This document shows, piece by piece, positions 1-8,224 of a stretch of 60,061 nucleotides of DNA (within the stretch, counting starts at the first letter, position 1; the number at the start of each line of letters is the position of its first letter). This stretch comes from Pseudomonadota bacterium. GTDB lineage: Bacteria; Pseudomonadota; Alphaproteobacteria; Rhizobiales; Xanthobacteraceae. The translations under genes were made by a program, and so were the position numbers. The stretch spans positions 1-60,061 of the forward strand of contig JAEWIX010000065.1 of assembly GCA_023386885.1 (NCBI GenBank), written 5' to 3'. The notes under the pieces are model-generated. The model saw nothing but the letters and a program-made list of their open reading frames with translations. It did not search any database and was not told where the DNA came from.

Positions 1-52
1 GCGCACGATCTTGTCGGAAAACCGCTGCACACCTTTTCCGGATCATGCGCAT
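1..52. repeat. short dispersed intergenic repeat, family A copy 1
   Basis: The segment reads as a palindromic element with the pieces CGGAAAACCGCTGCACAC and TCCGGATCATG. A diverged relative in the opposite orientation lies at 20461-20508 (GAAAATCGCTTCACAC and ATCATG on its complement). From memory this resembles a very common intergenic repeat of bradyrhizobial genomes. It lies downstream of rpoN. Positions 53-107 hold only a small GC hairpin (86-99, GCGCG/CGCGC) without a U-tract. Confidence 0.55.
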
Positions 53-107
53 GCTTGGACCGGTCGCGAAGGGGAATTGAGAGTAGCGCGATTTCGCGCC
101 AGTGCAA

Positions 108-1724
108 TCAGGCCGGTTCGGGATTGCGCGAGCGATCGGACAAGGCGGTGGAGAGGACGTTACCAAGGGCGCTCTGCTTGTCGCGGCGGTGTTGCACCGA
201 GGAAGGAATGCGCATGGCTTCGCGGTACTTCGCGACCGTGCGGCGGGCAATATCAATGCCCGATGCGCGCAATCGTTCCACGATGGTATCGTCGGAAAGG
301 ACCGCGCTCGGCGACTCCGCATCGATCAGCTGCTTGATGTGATGGCGGACCGCCTCGGCCGAATGCGCCTCGCCACCATCGGCCGACGCGATCGAGGCCG
401 TGAAGAAATATTTCAGCTCGAACGTGCCGCGGTTGGTCGCCATGTATTTGTTGGCGGTGACGCGGGACACCGTGGATTCATGCATCTGGATGGCGTCGGC
501 GACGGCCTTCAGATTCAGCGGCCGCAAATGCGCCACGCCGTGGGTGAAGAAGCCGTCCTGCTGGCGCACGATCTCGGTTGCAACTTTCAGGATGGTGCGG
601 GCGCGCTGGTCGAGCGCGCGCACCAGCCAGGTCGCGTTCTGCAGGCAATCGCTGAAGTAGCTCTTGTCGCCGTCCTTGCGCGCGGTTTTCGCAAGCTGCG
701 TGTAGTAGGTCTGGTTGACCAGCACTTTCGGCAAGGTGTCGCTGTTCAATTCCACCAGCCAGCCGCCGTCCGCGCCCGGCCGCACATAGACATCCGGCAC
801 CACCGTCTGCACCTTGACGCTGGCGAATTGCAGACCGGGCTTCGGGTTGAGCCGGCGGATTTCCGCGATCATGTCGCCGAGATCGTCGTCGTCGACGCCG
901 CACAGCTTGCGCAGGGCCGCGATGTCGCGCCGCGCCAGCAGATCGAGATGTTCCACCAAGGCCTGCATCGCCGGATCGAAACGGTCGCGTTCGCGCAGTT
1001 GAATGGCAAGGCATTCGCTTAAATTGCGCGCGCAGATACCCGATGGATCGAACGTCTGCAGCACGCCAAGCACGGCTTCGACCTGCGCCTGCGTCGCGCC
1101 GAGCCGCTCGGCGGCGTTGCCGAGATCGGTCGGCAGATAGCCTGCCTCGTCCACCAGATCGATCAGGTAGCGGCCGATCATGCGCTGCGAGGGCTGCGGT
1201 AACGCCACCGACAGTTGCTCGGCGAGATGATCCGCGAGCGAAGTCTCCGCCGCGACGAAGGCTTCCAGGTTGTAGTCGTCATCGTTCGAGGCGCCACCAC
1301 CCCATTCGGTATAGGCGGTGGGCGCGGCGTCCTGTGCGGCACGCGCGGCGGCGTCCGCCGGCTCCTCGGGAAACACATTGTCGAGGCGGGTGTCGAGCGA
1401 ACCTTCGATCTCGGCGCGACTGCCGAGGTCCCCGCTCAGCCACTCCTCCTGCCCGGCATCGGACGCTGCCTCGAAACCGTCGCCGGAGGCCGCTTCATCG
1501 GCGGAGGCCTCACCGCCATCGCTCGCGATCTCGCTGTTGCGCTCCGGCGCGCCATCCGGTCCCTCGCCGACGCGCTCCAGCAGCGGGTTGCGTTCCAGTT
1601 CGTCCTCGACGAAGGCGACAAGGTCGAGGTTGGACAGTTGCAGCAGCTTGATCGCCTGCATTAACTGCGGCGTCATCACCAGCGCTTGCGACTGGCGGAA
1701 CTCTAGCTTTTGCGACAGCGCCAT
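108..1724 (-). CDS. rpoN: RNA polymerase sigma-54 factor
   Basis: Sigma-54 directs RNA polymerase to -24/-12 promoters, which fire only with an AAA+ activator, for example for nitrogen control. The 538-residue product opens with the glutamine-rich activator-interacting region (FRQSQALVMTPQLMQAIKLL, then ELERNPLL). It ends with the RpoN box ARRTVAKYRE at about residues 493-502, which reads the -24 element. The start at MALSQKLEF was chosen over an upstream in-frame ATG at 1844 because sigma-54 homology begins there. It is last in the lptC-lptA-lptB-rpoN run, 179 bp after lptB, so it may also have its own promoter. I found no -24/-12 site in that gap. Confidence 0.98.
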   Translation of the reverse strand: MALSQKLEFRQSQALVMTPQLMQAIKLLQLSNLDLVAFVEDELERNPLLERVGEGPDGAPERNSEIASDGGEASADEAASGDGFEAASDAGQEEWLSGDLGSRAEIEGSLDTRLDNVFPEEPADAAARAAQDAAPTAYTEWGGGASNDDDYNLEAFVAAETSLADHLAEQLSVALPQPSQRMIGRYLIDLVDEAGYLPTDLGNAAERLGATQAQVEAVLGVLQTFDPSGICARNLSECLAIQLRERDRFDPAMQALVEHLDLLARRDIAALRKLCGVDDDDLGDMIAEIRRLNPKPGLQFASVKVQTVVPDVYVRPGADGGWLVELNSDTLPKVLVNQTYYTQLAKTARKDGDKSYFSDCLQNATWLVRALDQRARTILKVATEIVRQQDGFFTHGVAHLRPLNLKAVADAIQMHESTVSRVTANKYMATNRGTFELKYFFTASIASADGGEAHSAEAVRHHIKQLIDAESPSAVLSDDTIVERLRASGIDIARRTVAKYREAMRIPSSVQHRRDKQSALGNVLSTALSDRSRNPEPA

Positions 1725-1903
1725 GAAGGCAAAAACCGTTCCAGTGAATTGGTCCGTTTCTTGCTTAGCTGTTTCGTGTCCGGAAGTACACGACCCGCTG
1801 GCGCGCGACGCGATTTGTGATCGCGGCGGTTGAGCAGACCACAATCCGTGCGAACGGAAACCCGGCCTGACGTTAACGAAGCATTAGCCGTCAGCGCGGT
1901 GCC

Positions 1904-2857
1904 CTATAGCCGGAATTCCTCGCCGAGATAGAGCCGTCGTACGTCGGGATCGTTGACGATGGCGTCGGGGTCGCCCTCGGTGAGGATCTGCCCGGCATAG
2001 ACGATATAGGCCCGGTCGGTGAGGCCCAGCGTCTCGCGCACGTTATGGTCGGTGATCAGCACGCCGATGCCGCGATTGGTGAGATGGCGCACCAGGTCCT
2101 GGATGTCGCCCACCGCGATCGGGTCGATGCCGGCGAATGGTTCGTCGAGCAGCATGTAGCTCGGCCGCGTTGCCAGCGCGCGCGCAATCTCGACGCGGCG
2201 CCGCTCGCCGCCCGACAGCGCGATCGACGGCGACTTGCGCAGCCGCGCAATGTTGAACTCGTCGAGCAGCGAATCCAGTTCCTTCTCGCGCTTCTTGCGG
2301 CTGGGCTCGACCACTTCGAGCACCGCGCGAATGTTCTGTTCGACAGTGAGGCCACGAAAGATCGAGGCTTCCTGCGGCAGGTAACCAATGCCGAGGCGCG
2401 CGCGCTGATACATCGGCAGCCTGGTGACGTCGTGACCGTCGAGTTCGATCTTGCCGCGATCCGCCTTGATCAGGCCGGTGATCATGTAGAACACCGTGGT
2501 CTTGCCGGCGCCGTTCGGTCCGAGCAGGCCCACCGCCTCGCCGCGTCGCACATAGATGCTGACGCCGCGCACCACCTGCCGCGAGCCGAAACTTTTCTCG
2601 ATGCCATGCACCGCGAGATAGTCGGTGCGCGGCGCGTGTGCGCTGGTTGCCGCGCGTCGCTGCGCTGGCTGTTGCCGCGGCTGAGGCTGCCGCGCTTGCG
2701 ATTGAACTTGCGGCGCGGCGGCGGGGCGGGCGACCGGCTGCTCCAGTCCGATACCGTATTGCTCGTCGACGACGGTGATATCGGCGCGCGCGCGCGCGAA
2801 GCCTTGCCGGCCGCGCTGCGGCGGCTTTCGCCGGAACATATCGCGCAGATCCACCAT
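1904..2857 (-). CDS. lptB: LPS export ABC transporter ATP-binding protein LptB
   Basis: LptB is the cytoplasmic ATPase of the Lpt machine, which extracts LPS from the inner membrane and pushes it along the periplasmic bridge. The 317 residues contain Walker A GPNGAGKTT (about 113-121), the signature LSGGE (214-218), Walker B YMLLDEPFAGID (234-245) and the H-loop ITDH (H271). The ABC domain starts only near residue 80. Before it lies a Pro/Gln/Ala/Arg-rich extension absent from the roughly 240-residue E. coli protein. The gene follows lptA and precedes rpoN, the usual rhizobial arrangement. The ribosome binding site at the chosen ATG is weak, so part of the extension could be untranslated. Confidence 0.96.
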   Translation of the reverse strand: MVDLRDMFRRKPPQRGRQGFARARADITVVDEQYGIGLEQPVARPAAAPQVQSQARQPQPRQQPAQRRAATSAHAPRTDYLAVHGIEKSFGSRQVVRGVSIYVRRGEAVGLLGPNGAGKTTVFYMITGLIKADRGKIELDGHDVTRLPMYQRARLGIGYLPQEASIFRGLTVEQNIRAVLEVVEPSRKKREKELDSLLDEFNIARLRKSPSIALSGGERRRVEIARALATRPSYMLLDEPFAGIDPIAVGDIQDLVRHLTNRGIGVLITDHNVRETLGLTDRAYIVYAGQILTEGDPDAIVNDPDVRRLYLGEEFRL

Positions 2858-3002
2858 GCCGCGTCACTTGGCCTTTGCGAGTTGCCGCTTGAGCGCGGCG
2901 GAGAGCCCCACATGCGGACTATCGTCCGGAGGGTAAAGACCGGGCGTGAACAAATCCGTACCGGATCGGCAAAGCGCCATACGTGCGGTCATACCGATGA
3001 TC

Positions 3003-3716
3003 CTATCGTCCCAGCAACGGCATCGGCGGCTTGACCGCAGGTGCCGGCGCCGCAGGGCTCGACGCTTTCGCGCCGCAGCCGCCGCCCTCGGACTGGATGA
3101 ACAGGCCCTGCACCCGTCCGCTGTCGGATTCCACGCGCGACACGCCGGTCGTCATGTTGACGAACAGGCGGTCGCCGCGCAGCACGTTCTTGCATTGCGT
3201 CAGCACCACATTACCGCGCATGGTGATGAGATTGCTGCGCGTATCGAACACAGCGAGATCGCCGGTCACCACTTGCTCCTTCTGCGTCACCACGACGCCG
3301 CCGCGCGCCTCGAGGCGGCGGATCGACGACGCGCCGCCCGGTCCGGGCGAGGCCGCCTTCATCGCACTCTTGCTCGGGGCGGGCTTGGCCTTGTCGCCGC
3401 CGTTCGAGGAATCGTAGAACACCACCAGCGATTTCGACTGCATGGTGGTGTCGCCCTGCACCACCTTCACGTTGCCGGAAAAGGTGGCTTCCTTCTTCTT
3501 GTCCATCATCTCCAGCGACGCCGCCTCGATCTGGATCGGCTGGTCGCGATTCTGCGAGAAACCCTGCATGGCGTTGGGCACGCCCTGCATCGCGCCTTGC
3601 GCGCGTGCATCCGCGCCGGTGATTGCCGTCAGCGCCAGCAACAGCACGCCGCAATGCATCGCGGCCCGTGCCGGGCGACGAATGCCGTAATTCGAGAAAG
3701 CCACCGTCACTGTCAT
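3003..3716 (-). CDS. lptA: LPS transport periplasmic protein LptA (OstA-like)
   Basis: LptA forms the periplasmic beta-jellyroll filament that carries LPS from LptC to LptD. The 237-residue product has a signal peptide with hydrophobic core GVLLLALTAITG and probable cleavage after ADARA (about residue 39). An OstA-type domain follows (IQIEAASLEMMDKKKEATFSG and GNVVLTQ-type strands). The C-terminus is Cys/Pro/Ala-rich. Its ATG overlaps the lptC stop by four bases (ATGA), so the two are translationally coupled. The 145 bp before lptB hold no gene. Confidence 0.93.
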   Translation of the reverse strand: MTVTVAFSNYGIRRPARAAMHCGVLLLALTAITGADARAQGAMQGVPNAMQGFSQNRDQPIQIEAASLEMMDKKKEATFSGNVKVVQGDTTMQSKSLVVFYDSSNGGDKAKPAPSKSAMKAASPGPGGASSIRRLEARGGVVVTQKEQVVTGDLAVFDTRSNLITMRGNVVLTQCKNVLRGDRLFVNMTTGVSRVESDSGRVQGLFIQSEGGGCGAKASSPAAPAPAVKPPMPLLGR

Positions 3717-4561
3717 CGGGACCCGCTGTGCTTGCTGGCACCGGACGGCCGCTTCGCCGGCAGCGGCGGCGGATCCTGACTCGGATTGAACACCGCGTTC
3801 GAATCGTAGGCCGGCTCGCCGCTATCGTTCCCCCGGCTGCCCTGCGGTGGGTTGTTGGCATCGGCGTTCGGCTGTTCCATCACCAGATTCATCCGGACAT
3901 TGCCCTCGAAGCGAACCACATCGCCCTTGTCGATGATGCGCAGCCGCTCCGAATCGAGTGTGCCGTTGAGGAGTTTCACCGCCACCGGCTCGTCCGACGT
4001 CACCGTGCCCTTGTTGATGTCGACCAGCGCCCGCGTCAGCCGCGCCTCGTAACCGGTGGAAGATTGCAAGAAGACGTCCTTCTGTAGATCGAGTATCTGC
4101 GCCTTGGTGTTGAAGACGCCGCTATGGGCATCCATCGTCACCGTCGATTTGTCTTCCATCGTTACCCGCGCCCGTATCGTCGCGAGGTCGACGTGATCCG
4201 GATCGGTCAGGTCCTGCGTCGCGCTCTTGGCCCAGACCTGGTAAGGCCGCTGGTCCGGCGAAAAGCCGGACATATGCGGCGATTCCATCGTGATCTTGGT
4301 CCCGGACACCACCAGGTTGTCGATATCGACCGGCAAGTCCGGCATCATGACGCGGAACGGGTTGAAAACGGATACCCCCACAATCGCGGCCAGCGACAGC
4401 ACCACCCCGACGGGAACCGCGATCCGCAGCACGCGCACCAGCCGGCTATGCCGGGCGGCAGCGGCAAAGCGCGCCTCCAGACCTGCCTGATAGGCCGGGC
4501 TTTGAGCCGAGTACACCGCGCCTCCTGCATCACGAGGGTGGCCGATCGCCAGGATCGCCAA
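3713..4561 (-). CDS. lptC: LPS export protein LptC
   Basis: LptC is the bitopic inner-membrane protein that passes LPS from LptBFG to LptA. The 282 residues hold one transmembrane helix at about 43-66 (VLRIAVPVGVVLSLAAIVGV), preceded by a basic cytoplasmic segment. A periplasmic OstA-like fold follows, and the tail is Pro/Ser-rich. It is first in the run and overlaps lptA by four bases. Assignment rests on topology, the fold-like repeats and the lptA-lptB context; sequence in this family is poorly conserved. The 278 bp upstream (4562-4839) contain no gene I can support. Confidence 0.9.
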   Translation of the reverse strand: MAILAIGHPRDAGGAVYSAQSPAYQAGLEARFAAAARHSRLVRVLRIAVPVGVVLSLAAIVGVSVFNPFRVMMPDLPVDIDNLVVSGTKITMESPHMSGFSPDQRPYQVWAKSATQDLTDPDHVDLATIRARVTMEDKSTVTMDAHSGVFNTKAQILDLQKDVFLQSSTGYEARLTRALVDINKGTVTSDEPVAVKLLNGTLDSERLRIIDKGDVVRFEGNVRMNLVMEQPNADANNPPQGSRGNDSGEPAYDSNAVFNPSQDPPPLPAKRPSGASKHSGSR

Positions 4562-4839
4562 CGATGGATTTCAATGATCCCAATAGCTTACGAGAGGGTC
4601 TCGACGATCTCGCCGAATCCCGCCGGCATGCCCCCGATCAGCGGTGCGCCCCCGAAACGAACGTCCGAACCGCCGGGCAAGGGCGAAATCTTTTGCTCAA
4701 GTCTTGTGTTCAAATGTTGAAATCCCGCACCCCACACCCGCCTCAATGCGCGGGCACCATTCCCTGACTATCACATAAGCGGCGGTGCCGGGGCATACCA
4801 GAGTGCGCCGGCTCGTCTCCCTCCTTGCCGTCCCTGCGC

Positions 4840-5454
4840 TCAAGAGTGGGCGAAGATGTCCTCGTCCTCCCAGCCGCCGAGATCGAGCCGGGCGCGCGAG
4901 GGCAGGAAGTCGAAGCAGGCCCGCGCCAGATCGGTGCGGTTCTCGCGCGCCAGCATGGCATCGAGCCGGGTTCGCAGCGCATGCAGATGCAACACGTCGG
5001 ACGCGGCATAGGCGAGTTGGGCTTCGCTCAGGGCGTCAGCGCCCCAGTCGCTCGACTGCTGCTGCTTGGAGAGATCGACGCCGAGCAGTTCACGCACCAG
5101 ATCCTTCAGCCCATGGCGATCGGTATAGGTGCGGGTCAGCCGTGAGGCGATCTTGGTGCAATAGACCGGCTGCGGCATCACGCCCAGCGCATTATAAAGC
5201 GCGGCGAGATCGAAGCGGGCGAAGTGGAAGATCTTCGTCACCTTGGGATCGCCAAGCAGCTTTTTCAGGTTGGGCGCATCGGTGTGGCCTTGCGGAATCT
5301 GCACGACGTCGGCAGTGCCGTCGCCCGGCGAGAGCTGCACGACGCAAAGCCGGTCGCGATGCGGATTGAGCCCCATGGTCTCGGTGTCGATCGCCACCGA
5401 ATCGGTGTAGCGGCCAAGGTCCGGCAAATCGCCGCGATGCAGACGGATGGTCAT
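4840..5454 (-). CDS. rnd: ribonuclease D-like 3'-5' exonuclease
   Basis: This is a DEDDy-type 3'-5' exoribonuclease acting in tRNA 3' maturation or RNA turnover. The 204 residues show Exo I as DTET (D23, E25), Exo II in FHFARFDLAALYN and Exo III in YAASDVLHLHAL, the Y-x3-D arrangement. It consists of the exonuclease domain only. The HRDC domains of the roughly 375-residue E. coli RNase D are missing, which is common for alphaproteobacterial members. The start MTIRLHRGD is preferred over an in-frame codon 18 residues upstream, which adds non-homologous sequence. It is divergent from the NYN gene. Confidence 0.9.
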   Translation of the reverse strand: MTIRLHRGDLPDLGRYTDSVAIDTETMGLNPHRDRLCVVQLSPGDGTADVVQIPQGHTDAPNLKKLLGDPKVTKIFHFARFDLAALYNALGVMPQPVYCTKIASRLTRTYTDRHGLKDLVRELLGVDLSKQQQSSDWGADALSEAQLAYAASDVLHLHALRTRLDAMLARENRTDLARACFDFLPSRARLDLGGWEDEDIFAHS

Positions 5455-5685
5455 GTTGGTTCGGTCCTGATGCCGCGCGGAACAGCGCGCGGTTTCGGCT
5501 TTAACCATTCACGCGTTCTCTGGCAATCGGGCAGCCTCGTCCAGCACGCGATCCGATAGGCGCACGAACCTGACGAACATCGCTGAAGATTTCCTAAACC
5601 CCTGACGAACGGAAATAATCTCTTGATCGGCGTACGCCGTCAGGTTGTCATGCCCCTTAATTCACCCGCTGCCAGAGGCCGTCCC

Positions 5686-6444
5686 ATGAAGATCGAGCAA
5701 CACCGGCTGGCCCGCTTCGCGGTGCTCATCGACGCTGACAATACCTCGCCGCAGATCGCCGAGGGACTGTTCGAAGAGGTGGCGAAATTCGGCGAGGCCA
5801 GCGTTCGGCGCATCTATGGCGACTTCTCCAGCCCGCACCTCAAGTCATGGGCCGATATCCTGCAGAAACATGCCATCGATCCCTATCAGCAGTTCGCCTA
5901 CACCAAAGGCAAGAATGCGTCCGACATCGCGCTGGTGATCGATGCCATGGACCTGCTGCACAGCGGCCGCTTCGACGGTTTCTGTCTGGTTTCCTCCGAT
6001 AGCGACTTCACCCGTCTCGCCTCGCGACTGCGCGAACAGGGCGCGGACGTTTATGGCTTCGGCGCGCAAAAAACGCCGGAGAGTTTTCGCCAGGCCTGCC
6101 GTAGGTTCATCTACACCGAGAACCTGTTGCCGGACACCGCTGCATCCGCAGGCGACACCGCGCCAAAGCCGAAAGTATTGAAACCTCCGAGCGCAGCGGT
6201 ACCGATCCTGAAAACCGCCATCTCGCAAATCGAAAGCGAGGACGGGTGGGCTCCGCTCGGCTCTGTTGGACAGCAAGTCTCCAAGCTGCTTTCAGATTTC
6301 GATACGCGCACCTACGGGTTCGGCAAGCTGAGCGACCTCGTGCGCAAGACCGGCGCCTTCGATGTCGTAAAGGGCGAGGGCGGGCATCTGCGCATCAAAT
6401 TCCGGCCGCAAAAGGCCCCTGCCAAACCAAAGGGACAATCCTGA
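5686..6444 (+). CDS. NYN domain protein with C-terminal OST-HTH/LOTUS domain
   Basis: The N-terminal NYN domain is a PIN-like nuclease fold with conserved acidic sites: VLIDADN (D16, D18), NASDIALVIDAMDL and LVSSDSDFTRLASRL. A Pro/Lys linker follows. The last 70 residues (from ILKTAISQIESEDGW to GGHLRIKF) look like an OST-HTH/LOTUS RNA-binding module. The pairing suggests a metal-dependent RNase or RNA-binding regulator; the substrate is unknown. The start at 5686 has AGAGG just upstream; an ATG at 5650 is the alternative. It is monocistronic and divergent from rnd, ending 11 bp from the convergent hydrolase gene. Confidence 0.88.
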   Translation: MKIEQHRLARFAVLIDADNTSPQIAEGLFEEVAKFGEASVRRIYGDFSSPHLKSWADILQKHAIDPYQQFAYTKGKNASDIALVIDAMDLLHSGRFDGFCLVSSDSDFTRLASRLREQGADVYGFGAQKTPESFRQACRRFIYTENLLPDTAASAGDTAPKPKVLKPPSAAVPILKTAISQIESEDGWAPLGSVGQQVSKLLSDFDTRTYGFGKLSDLVRKTGAFDVVKGEGGHLRIKFRPQKAPAKPKGQS

Positions 6445-6455
6445 TCGGTCCGCGC

Positions 6456-7778
6456 TCAAGGTGTTCGCGGCCAGCTCCGGCTCTCGAACGGCGCGACCTG
6501 ATAGGCGGGATCGATGGTGCAGTCGCCGGGAAAAGCCTTCTGCTTGGCGCGGCAGCGATCCAGCACGGATTGCGGCGTCGGCCGCTCGCCCTTGTCGATC
6601 CACGCCAGCAGCGCATCCAGTTCGGCCGGATAAAGCGGCGACGACAATTTGCTGTGCACATGCTCGCGCGCGAAGGTCTGGACCAGCAGCCCGGCGTTGC
6701 CGGCGTGCGCCACCGTATCGCGATACGCCGCCTCGTTCTCCACCGCGGCGGTTGGATCGTCGATCGCATGCAGGGTCAAAACCGGAATCGCGATCTGCCC
6801 GGTGGGATCGCTGTCGTAGGCGAGCAGCGCCCGCGCCTGCGGATCGGCACTGACGCGCGGCACCTCGCGGTTCAGCCTGTCGTCGTCCGAGGAGCCGCGA
6901 TAGACCACACCGACATTGCCGAACGGACTCTTGCCGCCGGTGATATGCGTGGCGATGTCGCGGAACAGAAACGTCGCCCACGCCAGATGCGAAAACAGCG
7001 CGCGTTCGGGAATCCGCGTCAACGCCGCCATCTCGGACAGCGCCCGGTTTTGCTCCGGACTGCGCTGCGCCGCCGGAAGATTCCCGCCGGTGCAGGCCAC
7101 GAAGCGTGCCAGCAATTCCTTCCGGTCAAGCTTCGAATCCGTCGGCAGGCCGATGCCGAGATCGTATTGCGGCTCATCGGGCTTCGGCAGGCTGTGGCAA
7201 TAATATTGAAACAGCGCGCGCAGATCGATGCGCGGGTTGTAGGTCCGGGTGCCGCCGGCGATCACGCCGCTGGTTAGGAGCGCGCCGTCGTAGTTGCGCG
7301 TGCCGTCCGGCGCGACGGCATAAAGCTCGACGACGCGCGCGCCGACGTCGCCGCCCCATGACTGTCCGTGCATGATGGTCCGACGCGGTTTGCCGAACTT
7401 GCCGATAAAGGCCTTGCGGGCGTTTTCGATATCCTCCGCCGCCATCCGCGCCCCGTAGCCGGCGCGACGATAGCTGGCGGCGACGAAGGCGTGACCGTCG
7501 CGGACGAACTCGGAAAAGCGCTCGAAATCCTTGCTGCTGTAATCCGGCGTGATGGGCGCAAGCCGCGGCCCGCCATGGGCATGCACCACCAGCACGCCAT
7601 CCCACGCCTTCGGCACGCCGGCGAGGACGTAGGAGCCGTTGTCGTCCTGGCCGCGATAGCAGGTCACGTCCGCGACAGCGGCGGGACAGGTGACGTCCTC
7701 GAGCGGCTGGGCGGCATCGGCGGGTACGGTCGATGGCAGGCTGACGAGGGCAAGCCAAAGGACGGCTGACATGCGCAT
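6456..7778 (-). CDS. exported alpha/beta hydrolase (esterase/peptidase-like)
   Basis: The product is about 440 residues and begins with a signal peptide (MSAVLWLALVSLP core, cleavage near ADA). The nucleophile elbow is GQSWGG. A possible acid lies in LHAIDDP and a possible catalytic histidine in REHVHSK, giving a Ser-Asp-His triad in the usual order. The substrate cannot be read from sequence; S9-like esterases or prolyl-peptidase relatives are the nearest idea. ATGs at 7778 and 7772 are both possible. An in-frame extension to 7913 is rejected because it would bury the signal peptide. It is followed only by the convergent NYN gene, so it is probably monocistronic. Confidence 0.85.
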   Translation of the reverse strand: MRMSAVLWLALVSLPSTVPADAAQPLEDVTCPAAVADVTCYRGQDDNGSYVLAGVPKAWDGVLVVHAHGGPRLAPITPDYSSKDFERFSEFVRDGHAFVAASYRRAGYGARMAAEDIENARKAFIGKFGKPRRTIMHGQSWGGDVGARVVELYAVAPDGTRNYDGALLTSGVIAGGTRTYNPRIDLRALFQYYCHSLPKPDEPQYDLGIGLPTDSKLDRKELLARFVACTGGNLPAAQRSPEQNRALSEMAALTRIPERALFSHLAWATFLFRDIATHITGGKSPFGNVGVVYRGSSDDDRLNREVPRVSADPQARALLAYDSDPTGQIAIPVLTLHAIDDPTAAVENEAAYRDTVAHAGNAGLLVQTFAREHVHSKLSSPLYPAELDALLAWIDKGERPTPQSVLDRCRAKQKAFPGDCTIDPAYQVAPFESRSWPRTP

Positions 7779-7939
7779 GGCGATCGACTCCGCGGTCCCT
7801 CCGGCCACGAAGGTCGCACCAGTCACGCGCTTTGCCAAGAGTAGGAAAGGATCGGAAAGAGATCGCGTCGTCGCGCGCGGCTCTACCGCCCGCGACGGGC
7901 GTTTCCTGATCAAATGAGGGAGGGGGGCACGATAAAGAG

Positions 7940-8026
<87 letters not shown>

Positions 8027-8035
8027 CCGGGCCGG

Positions 8036-8064
8036 TTGATACGGATCGCCCGCGCAGTTGTCAA
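8036..8064 (-). promoter_or_regulatory. sigma-70-type promoter of tRNA-Leu
   Basis: On the minus strand a consensus -35 TTGACA (8059-8064) is separated by exactly 17 bp from -10 TATCAA (8036-8041). It ends 10 bp before the mature tRNA 5' end at 8026. Spacing and position fit a strong housekeeping promoter. This is inferred from sequence only. Confidence 0.75.
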
Positions 8065-8224
8065 ACGGCAAAACGCGGCTTCCCGCAGGGTGCCCGATCG
8101 CAGGGGCGGTGCGGCGCTGGCGCATGGCCGAAAATTGCAATGCGCGCCGCAAATCCGCTATACAGCGGCCGAAACAGCTGCGGCTTTGCCGCATCGGGGC
8201 CATCGGGCCGGTTGAGGTGATTCC

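Noticed and set aside
102..1022. 306-codon open frame on the plus strand
   Set aside because: It is antisense to rpoN, whose product has clear sigma-54 motifs. Long antisense frames are expected in GC-rich DNA.
1725..1903. sigma-54 (-24/-12) promoter for rpoN autoregulation
   Set aside because: No TGGCAC-N5-TTGC match on the rpoN strand; the CGTGCG near 1850 is too weak.
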